Positions 1 to 11,622 of a stretch of DNA of 64,000 nucleotides are shown here, one piece after another (within the stretch, counting starts at the first letter, position 1; each line of letters starts with the position of its first letter). Below the pieces are notes generated by a model, which saw nothing but the letters and a program-made list of their open reading frames with translations, did no database searches and was not told where the DNA came from. This DNA comes from Pisolithus tinctorius. Taxonomy: Eukaryota; Basidiomycota; Agaricomycetes; Boletales; Pisolithaceae. Made by a program: the position numbers and the translations under genes. The stretch is taken from contig JANFAH010000094.1 in assembly GCA_024663395.1 (NCBI GenBank), positions 62,001-126,000 of the forward strand. The letters run 5' to 3'.

Positions 1-48
1 AAAAAGCCAGGGCTCTGAGTGATTTTGTGCTAGTTCAGACAATCGACG

Positions 49-1168
49 ATGGCACACTCAATGGACGATGAAATCGACTCAGAAACCTTGCAAGCCCAGA
101 TGGACTTGTCAATGTCCTTTGCGCACAACCTCGTGACATCATGGTTACAATCTACTCAGGTGGCACAGCCGCACCCAGGTATCTCTGATGCAGAGCGTAT
201 ACTAGAAGAAGAGCTGCGACGGCCTCCAAGGTAGGTGCAGCATGAAGAGTAAAGAAAGCCTTCTGATCGAACAATCCTCGCGATTTGTCAGGTTGGGAGT
301 TGGTGCACCTGTTCCCGTGGCCAGTTTCACGGGCCAGGACGCTGCTAAACTGCGACATCGACTCGCGAAAACGGGTGATAAGGCTTTGGCATCGACAGAG
401 AGGCCTCTTCAGTCGGATCATAAATCAGATGAAGATGAAGAAAAGGGCAAGCCAACGAAACGGACAAAGAGAAACGACCCATTTACCATGCCAGGGCACA
501 AAAAGCGCAAAAAAGTAGACGACGCGTCGAACAAGTTGTCGACGCCTGAATCAAGCCATCCGACAAATGGGGTCAAACTATGTGACAGTGACCAAAACGC
601 GCCAACGGAGAAATTTTCTGGAGAACGATCTATCCATGGTCTGAATGTAACCTGCAAAGCCTTCCAATTCATGACTAACGAAATGAGCAGTCACTGGCTC
701 ACCAGCAACAGGCGTAACACTAGCAACATCGGTAAAAGCAATGTCCGGTGCCAGTCCGACCCCACGAAGTTCTATACCTCGATCGGACCCCACGCCCAGT
801 CAGGGTTGTACCGAAGGTGGTGACAAAAGTAGTGCACTGATTCCTGATACTGCTTTACGATCGCCCGGTACGTCCGGTGTAGCACATACCACTTGACTCC
901 TTACTCATCACATGGAACGCCTTGGAACTCCGGCTCGGATGCGTACAAAATTGCTGACCATGACACCACCTCGTGGTCAGGAAGTTGCCCCACACCATCT
1001 CCCGTGTCCGTTCAACACAGCGTTTCTAGCAAAAACGATCGTCTTTCTTTGCTGAATCTTGATGGGCCCGTCGGCAACTCTGCCACCCCGAATACTTCCA
1101 GAAAGCAACGCAGGCGACGCAAAAAGAAAAAGAATGTCATGATGGGTACCGGCACGGGAGCCACTTAA
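49..1168 (+). CDS. DUF3245-like conserved fungal protein
   Basis: Hypothetical protein of unknown function. The first exon (49 to about 231) encodes an acidic helical start with the motif DSETLQAQMDLSM and ends at RRPPR. A GT-AG intron (about 232-292) joins it to RLGVGAPVP and then an AAKLRHRLAK segment, followed by a lysine-rich tract (RTKRNDPF, HKKRKKVDD). The order 'D.ETLQAQ.D.S.....V.SWL', 'RRPPRLGVGAP' and basic tail is what I recall for the fungal DUF3245 family. That assignment is from memory and is not certain. The final exon (within 893-1168) carries LLNLDGP and a terminal RKQRRRRKKKK tract, which looks like a nuclear or nucleolar targeting signal. I could not place the intron or introns between about 650 and 1000, so the middle of the protein is unsure. 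The inferred nuclear location rests only on the basic tracts. Confidence 0.6.
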
Positions 1169-1491
1169 CACCCACATAGTACGTAAATTTGGATGTTGCG
1201 TTTCGAGGTTTACCTCGTTTTCATAGAACATGATTTCCAAATGCGTCGTTCGGCCGTTGGTAATGTGACCTGCATGCGTGAGATCCAATTCATTTCGAAA
1301 GTGGCTCCTCCGAAAAACCACCAACAGGGTTCCGAGTCCATGGTCTTTCCTCAGCAGCGATACTGGATATGGTCCGTTCACTCGACGAGGAGAGCGAGGT
1401 ACTTGTTACAAGGCTAATGGTATGACACAATCCGCCGAAATCCAAAGTACATAAGATGGAATAAGTTAGGTCTGTACAGTGTATCGTTATC
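1169..1491. other. intergenic, convergent 3' ends
   Basis: About 320 bases between the 3' end of the DUF3245-like gene and the 3' end of the minus-strand basic-protein gene. Short open frames occur on both strands but none resembles a known protein or has supporting splice structure. I see no RNA gene or repeat here. Confidence 0.4.
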
Positions 1492-2052
1492 TTACTTTGT
1501 CCTCATCAGGCTTCCGGTCCGAACTAACGACTTTCCACTGTTATAGGACGCCTGTCGGGAAGAGGGTCTCTTCGAATAACTCCTACTGGAGTGTCGGCTG
1601 CCGCTTGGTCGATAGTGATGGTGCCGACTCGGCCTAGGAGATTGTGTGGGCGACGCTACACGCCGAGAAACCGCGCTCCGTGTAGCGTGTTTGGAGCTGC
1701 GGTGGCGGGTGTCGGATCTATGAGACCTCTTTTTCTCCTTTCCAGAGAAAAAGAAAGAGAGGCCCAAGGGAGACTTGGCCCCTTTCTTGGATCGACGAGC
1801 TGCCTTGCGTTCTTTTTTCCGTTCTCGGACAGCTTTGGCCTCTCGCATTTCGGCTATGCCTTTCTTTCTGAGGCTCTCGTTTCCGCTGAACGTAGCCCGC
1901 CACTTTACTAGCCAACCGTGTACTGTTGATGCTTTTGGCCTACTTCGCTTGCGCCCATCTGAGTGATAGTGCTTGGAGGTGGTCAGCCGTATTCATGAGA
2001 CAATCGAGTGAAGCGATACGCTTACAGATGACTTCCACTCGATTTGGAACAT
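1492..2052 (-). CDS. small basic two-exon hypothetical protein
   Basis: Deduced 168-residue protein. Exon 1 (2026-2052) encodes MFQIEWKSS. A 54-nt intron (1972-2025) has donor GTAAGC, a CTGAC branch-like site and acceptor CCAAG. Exon 2 (1492-1971) continues in phase 0 with HYHSDGRKRSRPK. The core reads VKWRATFSGNESLRKKGIAE and then MREAKAVRERKKERKAARR; the rest is rich in Arg, Ser and Lys. The 'TGNxSLxxxG...R.GxA' flavour of the core faintly recalls CsbD-like stress proteins, but this is only an impression. No signal peptide or membrane segment is visible. A TATA-like A/T run lies about 100 bp upstream, at 2151-2162. I favour this spliced model over a start at 1848 because it gives a good donor, branch site and acceptor and an unbroken frame. 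Function unknown. Confidence 0.5.
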
Positions 2053-4858
2053 GTAGTGGTGCGATGGGCGTTTCTGGGGACGGCAGAGATTATAAGATGT
2101 ATTTGTTTACTGGGAGAAGAGCACTTGGGTGTCTATTTATCTATCCTCATACATATAAAAATGCTCCGTCCATGCTTCAATCACATTTCGGGCAAAGCCG
2201 ATCCCAGGGTGGGGTCGTGAGGAGGGCCTCCGTTCCAATCACCATCCAGATCATTCCTTGGCTGGCTGTGTTGAATCCCCTCTAATTTATTTTCTCTTAA
2301 AAATACATCATGGATGGGAGAGGAGGCTAGGCCAGTGTTGTACACGACATGTTATGCGTTCGACACCTGCAAATTTCCTGCGCGTTTCCATGTTGTCAAA
2401 TGACTCAAGCTGCCTCGTGGCCAACAGTTACATTCAACTGCAGCGCCTTCAGTGTCGAGTCCGCAGCCCGACGCCGCTGCTCTTGACTGACAGTAGCGGA
2501 CACGCGAAGGGAGCGTGCCCTCCGTAAGGCGGCCAACCGCCCATCCTCGGAAAGCCAGCATAATGTTGAAGTTGTTGCAAGGTCGTTACACTAGCAGCTA
2601 ACCACGTTGCTTCCGTATGCATGTGAGTCACGCTGTCAAAGTTCCTCTGCCTCGCTCCTAGCTGTTCTCACAGTGCTTACCACACAACTTGAGTGTTAAG
2701 GTCGCCAGCTCACTATGTGTCCATATTAGTTAGCTGGAATGGACCAGGAACTTCTTCGACGAGACCCAAGCACCGGGCCAGGCTCGCCCAATCTAACAAA
2801 TATATTCGTCGCCGCAGAGTTAACAGCAACCCCATGTACATGTAGAGTCGAAATTTGTCATGTTCGAGGCAAGCAAGTTATCAGTATTCTATATTTACAA
2901 TTTCCGTTTGGCACGGACAAACTCTACACGTGCCTGAATTCCTGTGGGAGTCGGGGAGCACATTGAATTGGGCAGCAAATACAACGCCACTGACGCTAAG
3001 TAACATGTCGACTCTGGAAGCATCACGCATCCTCATCGGTCCACAGATACCTACTTCGGTGGCCTTCCCCAGGAAGGAGATTGCAGAGAAATTTCACCGT
3101 GAATCAGACCCGAGGCTTACCTTTCTGGCTCCTGTTCACCTTGCATGTTGCACTTTCGTTCGGTATTTCTTTCTCCACCGTACTTGCGACCAGTGGCATA
3201 TGGTCCAATGATTAATCGATCTTCTTCTACTCTGTGCACTCATGTGACATCCTGTTGTTCGCGCAGCGGTACGCTTTTCTGTACATTCTGATACAGCCTG
3301 TAGTGACAGTTCCCGGTACATTACCAGTCTCGTTTCAGTAGCTATTGCAGTCTTGACAGCGGAAAATGCTGCCATCTACTTACCATGTACTCACATAGTT
3401 TCTTTCGTCAGTAAAGATCAATCAGGCAGATGTCTCAAGCCTTTCCCCACACATCAGAGCAACGTGTTTAAAACGCGCGGCGGGAATGCGGTGGACCACT
3501 GGAGGGCCTTACTGCCTGGGCCGGTGGGGCACTCACATGCTCGGGGAAAAGGAGGGGTACAGGACCCCACGCCAATTAGATTGTATAGATCGGTATAGCG
3601 CACATAAGATACTCTCGATTATGTGTAGTACCAATCTGAGGAAGAACCGGAGGAACGCCCTAGGTTTACCTGGCTGAGTCATGCTACTTTGAACCAAGCC
3701 TTTGTTAACGCCAGCTTTGGGAGTTCCCGTATACATGCCAACGGGCCGGACAGAGTCCCACGTATACTAACCCGTACTTAACCTGCATTTTGAGGACTTC
3801 GGTATCAATTTTCATACCGAGGTTGCATCGGCAAGGGATCTGAGTCGGCATGATCTTCACATACATTATGCACATACACAGTGAATTTCGTATTTGTGGA
3901 ATCCAGCTCGGGTTAGGTGGCATTAAGCCTCTCGCGTTGTCGTTTCCCACCATCCACTGGAAGAGTACACGCTGATAGAACTGCGGCGTACTGCTTTCGC
4001 AACTCGTCCTCAGCCGTGCCTAGGCGAACGCAACGGATTTCATGACCCTGGACCTTTCACACTATTTCTAACGGGGCCTTCGGATGATAACATTGTTTTT
4101 TTGAATCCTTCAGCAGACGCTCGTAAGTTGAACAAGTAACGTACAATGGCTCCCAGGTAGCCGCATCTCTCATTCACTTCAATATATTCCCGAGCAGGTA
4201 TGACGCACATCCTCGGGATCTGCGCAGTAGCCAAAGTACGCGAGTCTCAAGCGCGGCGACAGCAATGCCAAACAGGTACTATACCCATGTTTCTCGCTGT
4301 GGCCCGGGGTATACACTGCATTCATGCTAAAGCGCTACCACACTGGACTGTAGTTTCCTTTGAAACACGAAGCGACAGCAAGTATCTGCACCTCGGGACA
4401 ACCATGCTGTCTGATGCTGTGCAAACTCGGTGGCCATATTTGGAAATACAGGCACGTTCCCTCTAGCGTCTACTAATTCTACTAATACGTCACAACCCAA
4501 CGGCAGTCGGAATACCCGTGCCCGAGTGACCCACCTCAACTAGTCGTATGGACAAGCCGCTCGCCTTACCCAGGAATGTAGGCTAACGTTCCTTTCTCAT
4601 GGCCACGAAGGTGGCGGTGAGCGCCCCCCACCTACCATTCTTCGTTTTCGGCACCGTCTGCCACACTGCATTTCAAGCTTTTACTCCCTGCTAGCGGAAC
4701 GGCTATGAAGTAACATTATTACAGCACACCGCCATCACGTCCGCCCAAGCTCTTTGCTGACGATGGTGGACACGGCTACTCATTCCGGTCCGTGGTCGGT
4801 TGGATGCCCTGTGCGCTGCAGTATCTGTGGTGGTACAAAATGACGATGTCTTTGTGGG
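2053..4858. other. 2.8-kb stretch without recognisable genes
   Basis: By far the longest gap in an otherwise gene-dense window. Only short open frames (under about 120 codons) occur, spread over all six frames. None shows a familiar domain or a convincing exon chain. I found no tRNA-like B box, no long terminal repeats, no obvious tandem repeats and no transposase motif. It may hold decayed mobile DNA, non-coding transcripts, or small spliced genes that cannot be recognised by eye. Confidence 0.4.
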
Positions 4859-5587
4859 ATGCACTGGACATTCTTCCAGGAATTCCAGGTAGATATTTCA
4901 GGGGAAATGGGTTGGAAAAACGTCGATGCCATCATCGAGGGTAAGCTGTACCTTGGAAAGTAAGTCCGCATCGTTTGGTGGCGTAGTCTAGTCCGTTGAC
5001 TTTTTAAATTATTAGTACCCACGCAGCTCGATCGTCGCGGTCGTTAACTGAACGCCGGATCACTCATATTGTGTCTGTTTGTTCCGACCCTATTCCAGCT
5101 GAGGTTCCTGAATCTGGAATCTCTCACTTGCGAATTCCTGTGGAGGATGTCGATTTCGCAGATCTCCTGATCCATCTGCCCGCAGCCTGTCACTTTATCG
5201 ACCAGGCCATAAGCAGCGGGGGCACCGTCCTCGTACATTGCCACCAAGGTTTGACGCGAAGTGCTACTGTAGTTGCAGCTTACCGTGAGTTTTCTTAAAA
5301 TCTTTTGGTGTGTGAAGTCATGCGAACTACTCGGCTAGTAATGTGCACTCGGAGAATCGACACCACCCAAGCTATGTCGGTGGTTCGAGAAGGTTAGGTC
5401 TTATGCGCTCCTTGTTATGGGAATCTTGGCTTAGATCTGAACAGCACGAGAGCAAGTCTGGTTCAATGCCGGGTTCCAGGAACAATTAGTTCTATTCGAG
5501 CTCTGTAGATACCAGCCGACCACGGAAAACCCGTACTACGTGGGATGGCGCCACAAGATCGACATGCATCTTGCTAACCAACAGTGA
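4859..5587 (+). CDS. dual-specificity protein phosphatase (DSPc family)
   Basis: Cytoplasmic or nuclear phosphatase acting on phosphotyrosine and phosphoserine/threonine. The exons join as: ATG at 4859 (MHWTFFQEFQ), IIEGKLYLG, a first intron from 4960, then NTHAARSSRSLTERRITHIV, the general-acid region VEDVDFADLL, and the CX5R active site VHCHQGLTRSA. Two further introns lead to AYLMCTRRIDTTQAMSVVRE and AREQVWFNAGFQEQLVLFEL, the usual DSP C-terminal helices, then a short tail ending at TGA 5585-5587. Catalytic Cys and Arg are present, and the GLTRS loop has Thr where many members have Ser. An in-frame stop lies upstream of 4859, so this ATG is the first usable one unless an extra upstream exon exists. 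Substrate unknown; the small single-domain form resembles DUSP3/DUSP12-type enzymes. Confidence 0.85.
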
Positions 5588-6010
5588 CATAAGCCCCCGC
5601 CCCTGTCACATCTCCCACCTGCATCACCCTCCTTAAAAGCATTTTTCAATACTGTACTGGTATAACATGCTTAATTGTGCTCATAGAAGATGTATTCCTC
5701 CTTCATATCGGTTTTCTTTTCCCTCCTCTGCCAGTCAATCTCTGTTGTTTTAGCATACACTTGTTTTCTCATACGGTCACTCGTGTAATCGCATCTTTTC
5801 CACACGCCATTTGCTGTAATTACACACTAATTCACGGGCCAGCTTTACTGTCTCTTGTCTGAACGTTTTCTTACCGTAATCGACCGCCACCCCACACGGG
5901 GCGGAGTTCAAAAAGAGTATTCCCACACCAGAGTGCAAACTTGTCTCTTTCACCTTTCAGCTTCAGCTGCAACATTCAAACCAGTCCCTCGCCATTCGTC
6001 GCAACTCACA
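5588..6010. promoter_or_regulatory. ARF1 upstream region
   Basis: About 420 bases between the phosphatase stop and the ARF1 start. The last 130 bases are pyrimidine-rich (ctctttcacctttcagc and similar), typical of a 5' leader of a strongly expressed fungal gene. I see no clear TATA box or coding potential. Confidence 0.35.
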
Positions 6011-6840
<830 letters not shown>

Positions 6841-7257
6841 GGTTCGATGGTGGGGTCAGTATGCACCTGACACATTCCTTATGACCTTGTATGACACACT
6901 TTCCGCTGAACTGCTGCTTGCACCCCATTTCCTTTGGTTTTCCTCTGATCTTGATATGCGAATTATGCAGCTAGTAAGGATGCGATAATTGCAGCTCTTT
7001 TGTAAGTTCACCCATAGAAATTTTTAATACCTCCATGACTGCGTTTCCATCCGAGATCTTGTGCAACTACTGCTCTACGCGGTTGTCGAAGTCTGAAGCC
7101 TGAGCCTGACCGACAAATGTCGAATACTTCGTCTTCGTTGTCCCCTGCAAGCTCCTAACACTAATGTGAATTATTTGAACCGGTACACTCAAGGGTATGG
7201 TCTGCCTGGAGACTGCACGTAATATTTCCACCCCACATGACTTGCCATCAAACGAGT
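6841..7257. other. convergent intergenic between ARF1 and SEC15
   Basis: About 415 bases between two converging 3' ends. It must hold both 3' untranslated regions. Short frames on either strand lack any recognisable domain. No RNA gene or repeat seen. Confidence 0.4.
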
Positions 7258-10170
7258 CTACCAACCAGCTTCTGCTTCTTTCTTTCGTTTTTCTCCTTGT
7301 TCTCTTGATATGTTGTCACGGCGACCAGCCATGTACCTGACTAGCTTCTCGAGGAGTGCTTGTAGCCTCCTAGGCTTTATATCCCCATATAACGTTTGTC
7401 GTACTTGCGGGTTAAGGTACTCCTGTACTTTGTCCTTGCAGTACCAGCTCGGCCATCTTGGAAACGTCGTCAAAAGAAGGTCTCAAGAGCTACCCGCAGA
7501 ACTTACCGCGCGCAGCTCTGAGAAGGTAGAGTTGAGATGGCTTACGGCCGATGCGCGTGTATCTCGGCTTCGAGGAATGTGATATCTGTCACGATATTTG
7601 CTATCGCGTTTTCGTTCATCGCAGGTACTTTTGGTCCGATCATGAAGTTCTGCCAAGATAAAGAATTCCTGATGTCATCATGAGATCAACCAATCATCGA
7701 GTGCTCACCATCAGGCTTTCAGCGATGTACCCAATAGCGGCTTTGTATGCATCGTCCTTATATGACTCCTCGATGGCGAGAGAGTCCACCACAGTGGTGA
7801 GCCAATTCATGAGCTCGTACAGATACATACTGGGCGTCCCCTCTCTTGTCTGGGGTGTCCAGGCATACTCCGACAGATCGAAGAAGTCATCAAGCTTGGA
7901 AGTAATCAGTGCGGTTATCCGATTGCATGCCTTGGCGAAACGGTTCCGAAAATGGAGACGAGGCTAGCCGTATGAGCTGAGTCGTTCTGTATGAAGACAA
8001 GTCAGGCACTAGAAGATATCAGTCGGTGAAGCACCAACTGCCTGAGATTGGTGGGATACCGCGCCAGCTCAGAACAACCTTTCGCAAATAACTCAAGGTT
8101 GGTCACAACTTGTGCGATCTGCGATAGTGCAGATGTGCCTGCAAGGCGTTTGCTTATGCTTGCGCCGATGTGGTTCAATAGGAGTTTATCCAGGTACTGT
8201 CGTTGAAGTAAAATCAGGTACATGACACTGTAAATCAACTAGTCGACTCTACCCGACTTAGAAGATCGTCGATGTTGCCGTGATGTTGTGACACTCCATC
8301 AACGAAATGGTAAAATTTCTGTATGAATATTCGAATCTGTAACGACAAGTCATTCGAGATGCCCGCAGAAGAAGGTGGAACTTACATCTCGACAACATAG
8401 GTAAAAGCTTTGTGACCACGGCAGATATAAAGGTGTATCGCGCCTGTTCGAGTGTGAGGAAAAGCTCTCATGAACCATAACGTAAGTCAAGTACTTCGCA
8501 AGTGCTCCGCGCTCTGCAGAGGTTAACCACACTTCATTCAACATGGACTCCAGTTCAGGATGCAGTCGAAGCTTGCATAGGCAGGTAGTCATCTTCAAGC
8601 ACGGCCTGCAGTTCGACGTGAGATTTACGCATTCGCACGAAAACACGGAAAATAAATCGTGAATTACTTCTTCCAGTCTTTGACCACACTGTGATTCGAG
8701 TAGATCGGCAAATTTCTCGAAGAGTGCCATCATCAACGTATGGAGAGGTTGCGTCGAGTATGAATACGACTGCAGCCCCGTCGATCAGCTAATAAACCGG
8801 AGGCATATCGCGCGTCGACACTGACCTCGAGGGTCGTTACAAAACTTGTCAAGCATTCCTTCACTCTCAGGAACGTGTCCGGATCCTTTTCTCCCGTGAG
8901 GGCACTGCGAACAGCGGAAGGTGAGCCGGGCCACGACCTGCGTCCCAAAGTTCTTCGACTTCTTGTTCAGAGCGAAAGCCGGAAGTGGTCTCTAATACAT
9001 GAGACTCGATGATGAAAAAACCGCAGATCTCCTCGACAACATCGGGAAGAGATGCTAGCGGAAGTGTGAGGGGCAAGATTAGGTCGGATTGTGCCTGCTC
9101 TATCATCAGTTGGATCCAGGCAACAACCAGCTATTTACAGACCTTGCGATCGGCTTGATATGAGCTGCGTAGTTCGTCCAGGGATTCTAGCGATGCATAT
9201 GTGTGGATACATTGATATAACGGTTGGAAGTCAACCTTGACGGTATCACAGCACATGACATTAACTGTAAAGAGAATTGCAATGTCTGATTAACCCGGTA
9301 ACGAGTATCCGTAGCACTACTCACTGTCTGACCTCTCGTTTGTCACCATTTCCACCTGCGCTACCCACGCAACTGAGTCTTAGCATAGGATCTTTCTCGC
9401 GACGAGTTCTCCACTTTCGAGTGCGTGCACCCATGGCCTCGATGGCCGCCCTCCCAACGGTCCCAGTGATATTTCTGATCTCCAAAAGCCACTGTTTCAT
9501 TGATGCTGTGACAGCATCCTGGACTTGAGTGCGGAGCGAGGGGAGGGAAGAAAGGATGTGTTGGTAAAGCGGTGTTTGAGACAAAGCATTTAGTGGGGTA
9601 GCCTGTATGTCTTCTAGAGACTGAGGTCCAGTATATATAACTCTTGTCAGATAACGAGATTTCGATGGCTCGACTCACTCTGAGGGCACTCCAAAATCTT
9701 CCCTCCCTAATCATGTCACCAATACGATCGACAACGTCCAGCAACTTTAGACACGCCTGTAGCGTGTCAATAGCTTCGTCCAAATTTGCAGCAGTCTTCT
9801 TCGTCTGTAGTAGGACTCGTTTCTTTTCAACGAGACCCCTGCCTAGAAGGGCGACGCTTTCGTCCAGAGTTACGATCTTCTCCCGCAGGCTGTTGGTGTA
9901 GGACTTCACAGTGAACAGAGTCGAGACAGAAGAGATAAATTCCTGGTAATTTTCAGTGCATATGGACTCTATCTCGCTGTCCTTCGACTCGACAAGTGCC
10001 TGGAGATTCCGCAGGTATACCTCTTGTTGCTTACTCGCATGGATCTGCTTAATTATCGGCCCTAGTTGCTCAAGATTCTCTGAGGAAGAAGAAGAGTCAA
10101 GCAAATGGATTTGCTGAAGTTGATGGTCGATGCTCTCTGGCGTGTACTGAAGGTTATGCCGTGGTGGCAT
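7258..10170 (-). CDS. SEC15: exocyst complex subunit Sec15
   Basis: Exocyst subunit that binds the Rab GTPase Sec4/Rab11 and tethers secretory vesicles at growth sites such as hyphal tips. The start chosen is ATG 10170 (MPPRHNLQYTPESID). The N-terminal half contains LGPIIKQIHASKQQEVYLRN, ENYQEFISSVSTLFTVKSYT and later MKQWLLEIRN. The C-terminal half contains ALTGEKDPDTFLRVKECLTS, LHTLMMALFEKFADLLE, PWSQSFYLCCRD, IAQVVTNLE, MYLYELMNWLTTVVDSL and, near the end, KPRRLQALLEKLVRY. All these blocks are in the order known for Sec15, joined by at least ten short introns. One join fails: between DDYLPMQ and ELESMLNEVWLTS (about 8555-8575) the frame shifts by one base with no splice site to explain it. 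Divergently paired with a HAD phosphatase gene, 239 bp between the starts. Confidence 0.92.
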
Positions 10171-10409
10171 GGTCGGTGACTGCTCTGGTGGGTAGTCGAG
10201 GACGAGGTCCAGACGACTTACCAATTCCAGTAAACCCCTGTCTACCCGACTCATACCGACTCAAGACTTGTAACTTGGCCCTCGCTCCCACCAACTCTCT
10301 GCACGGTCCCCCGCCAGCATGTCAGTCGCTAACTTCCATGTTGACGCCATGTGAGCACCCTATTACTTCCGTAATTCCGGATGATCATGTAGATCAGGCA
10401 AAATCATCC

Positions 10410-11431
10410 ATGGCAAGACTATTCGATATGGACGGGACACTAGTAGACTCGACAGCTGGCGTCGTCGGTGCTTGGGAGACGTTCGCGAAAACGTACCCGG
10501 GTCTAGATGTTACGAACATCCTGAGCAGTCTGTGTGGCCTGGATTTCCCATCGGAGCATCCCCTTTCAACAAAACCTTACAGGTTCACATGGTGTCCGAA
10601 CGGTCGAGAATCTCGCAAAATATTGCAATATCACAGATCCGGCCAAGCTTGAGGTAGCTTTGAAATTCAACATCATCCTCGTTCCTTTTCTGACTCCACA
10701 ACTAAAGGATGAGGCAGTCCGCTTTGAACAAGCCATCGTTGACTCGTCGCGTGCGAACGGGCGGAAAGGCATCGTTGCACTTCCTGGAGTCCGGTCGATC
10801 ATTGATGAGGTAAGCTGACCTGTAGGCATAGATTTATGGCGGTGCTGACACGGATTTGAAAGCTACTCCCAGCCAAGGGTTTTTCCGCGTCCACGTTGGG
10901 CTATCTGCACGTCGGCAACGCGATCGTATGCTTCCGCTGCCCTTGAAATCGCCGAAATAGATATCCCGGATGTATTCGTAGTCGCTGAGGACGTTGACAA
11001 GGGAAAACCAAGGTAAGGTGGACATTGTCGGCCAGGGTCCATTAAGCTGACCTAGAATCCCCAGTCCAGACCCCTATCTGCTGGGTGCCAGCCGGTGTGG
11101 TGTCGAACCATCCAAGTGTAAGTATATCCACAGATATGGTGGAGGGATTTCTTGCCGACTGTTTCACAAGGTCTTGTCTTCGAAGATGCACCAGCAGGGG
11201 TTCGCAGCGGCCTCGCTGCAGGATGCAAAGTTGTCGGGCTGCTCACAACACATTCCAGGCAGCAGATGGAGGAAAGCCAACCCCACCTCCTCGTGTCAGA
11301 CTTGTCTAGGCAAGTGAAGGGGCCTTCTCTTCTTCGCTCTATAACTTGACGACTTGGCCAGCGTGACAGTGAAGTTACACGAAGACGGTGTCGTCGTTTC
11401 AGTTCAGCTAGGAACGAATGGTCCAGACTAG
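10410..11431 (+). CDS. HAD-superfamily phosphatase (glycerol-3-phosphatase / sugar phosphatase type)
   Basis: Small-molecule phosphatase of the haloacid dehalogenase fold, likely acting on a sugar or polyol phosphate in the cytosol. Motif I is LFDMDGTLVDST at the N-terminus. After an intron whose acceptor is at 10583 come SSHGVRTVENLAKYC, GIVALPGVRSIIDE, motif II WAICTSATRSYAS, DVFVVAEDVDKGKPSPDPYL (motif III Lys) and motif IV VFEDAPAGVRSGLAAGC. The ending DLSSVTVKLHEDG resembles yeast GPP1/DOG-type enzymes. The start at 10410 (MARLFDMDG) leaves only a few residues before motif I, where relatives have about ten more, so a small upstream exon may be missed. All catalytic residues (two Asp of motif I, Ser/Thr, Lys, acidic pair) are visible. 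The exact substrate cannot be told. Confidence 0.85.
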
Positions 11432-11622
11432 ATTCCCTCCGTTCAATAGTTGGCATCAGGATCATCGAATGCAATAGCATCACAAGGGGATGTATAATAG
11501 GGTATTTTCGTAATTCCTTAAGTCAAGGATGACGATATACTGTATCAGATCTCCATGGAAAAGTCGTACGCAGAAAGAAACGTTTTTCACTGTAAACAGA
11601 ATGACAACACGAAAGAAATGAT

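Noticed and set aside
977..1381. 134-codon minus-strand frame
   Set aside because: Overlaps the last exon of the DUF3245-like gene in antisense; no recognisable motif.
2739..3211. Overlapping plus-strand open frames of 75 and 118 codons
   Set aside because: No domain, atypical composition, no splice partners; left as part of the gene-poor stretch.
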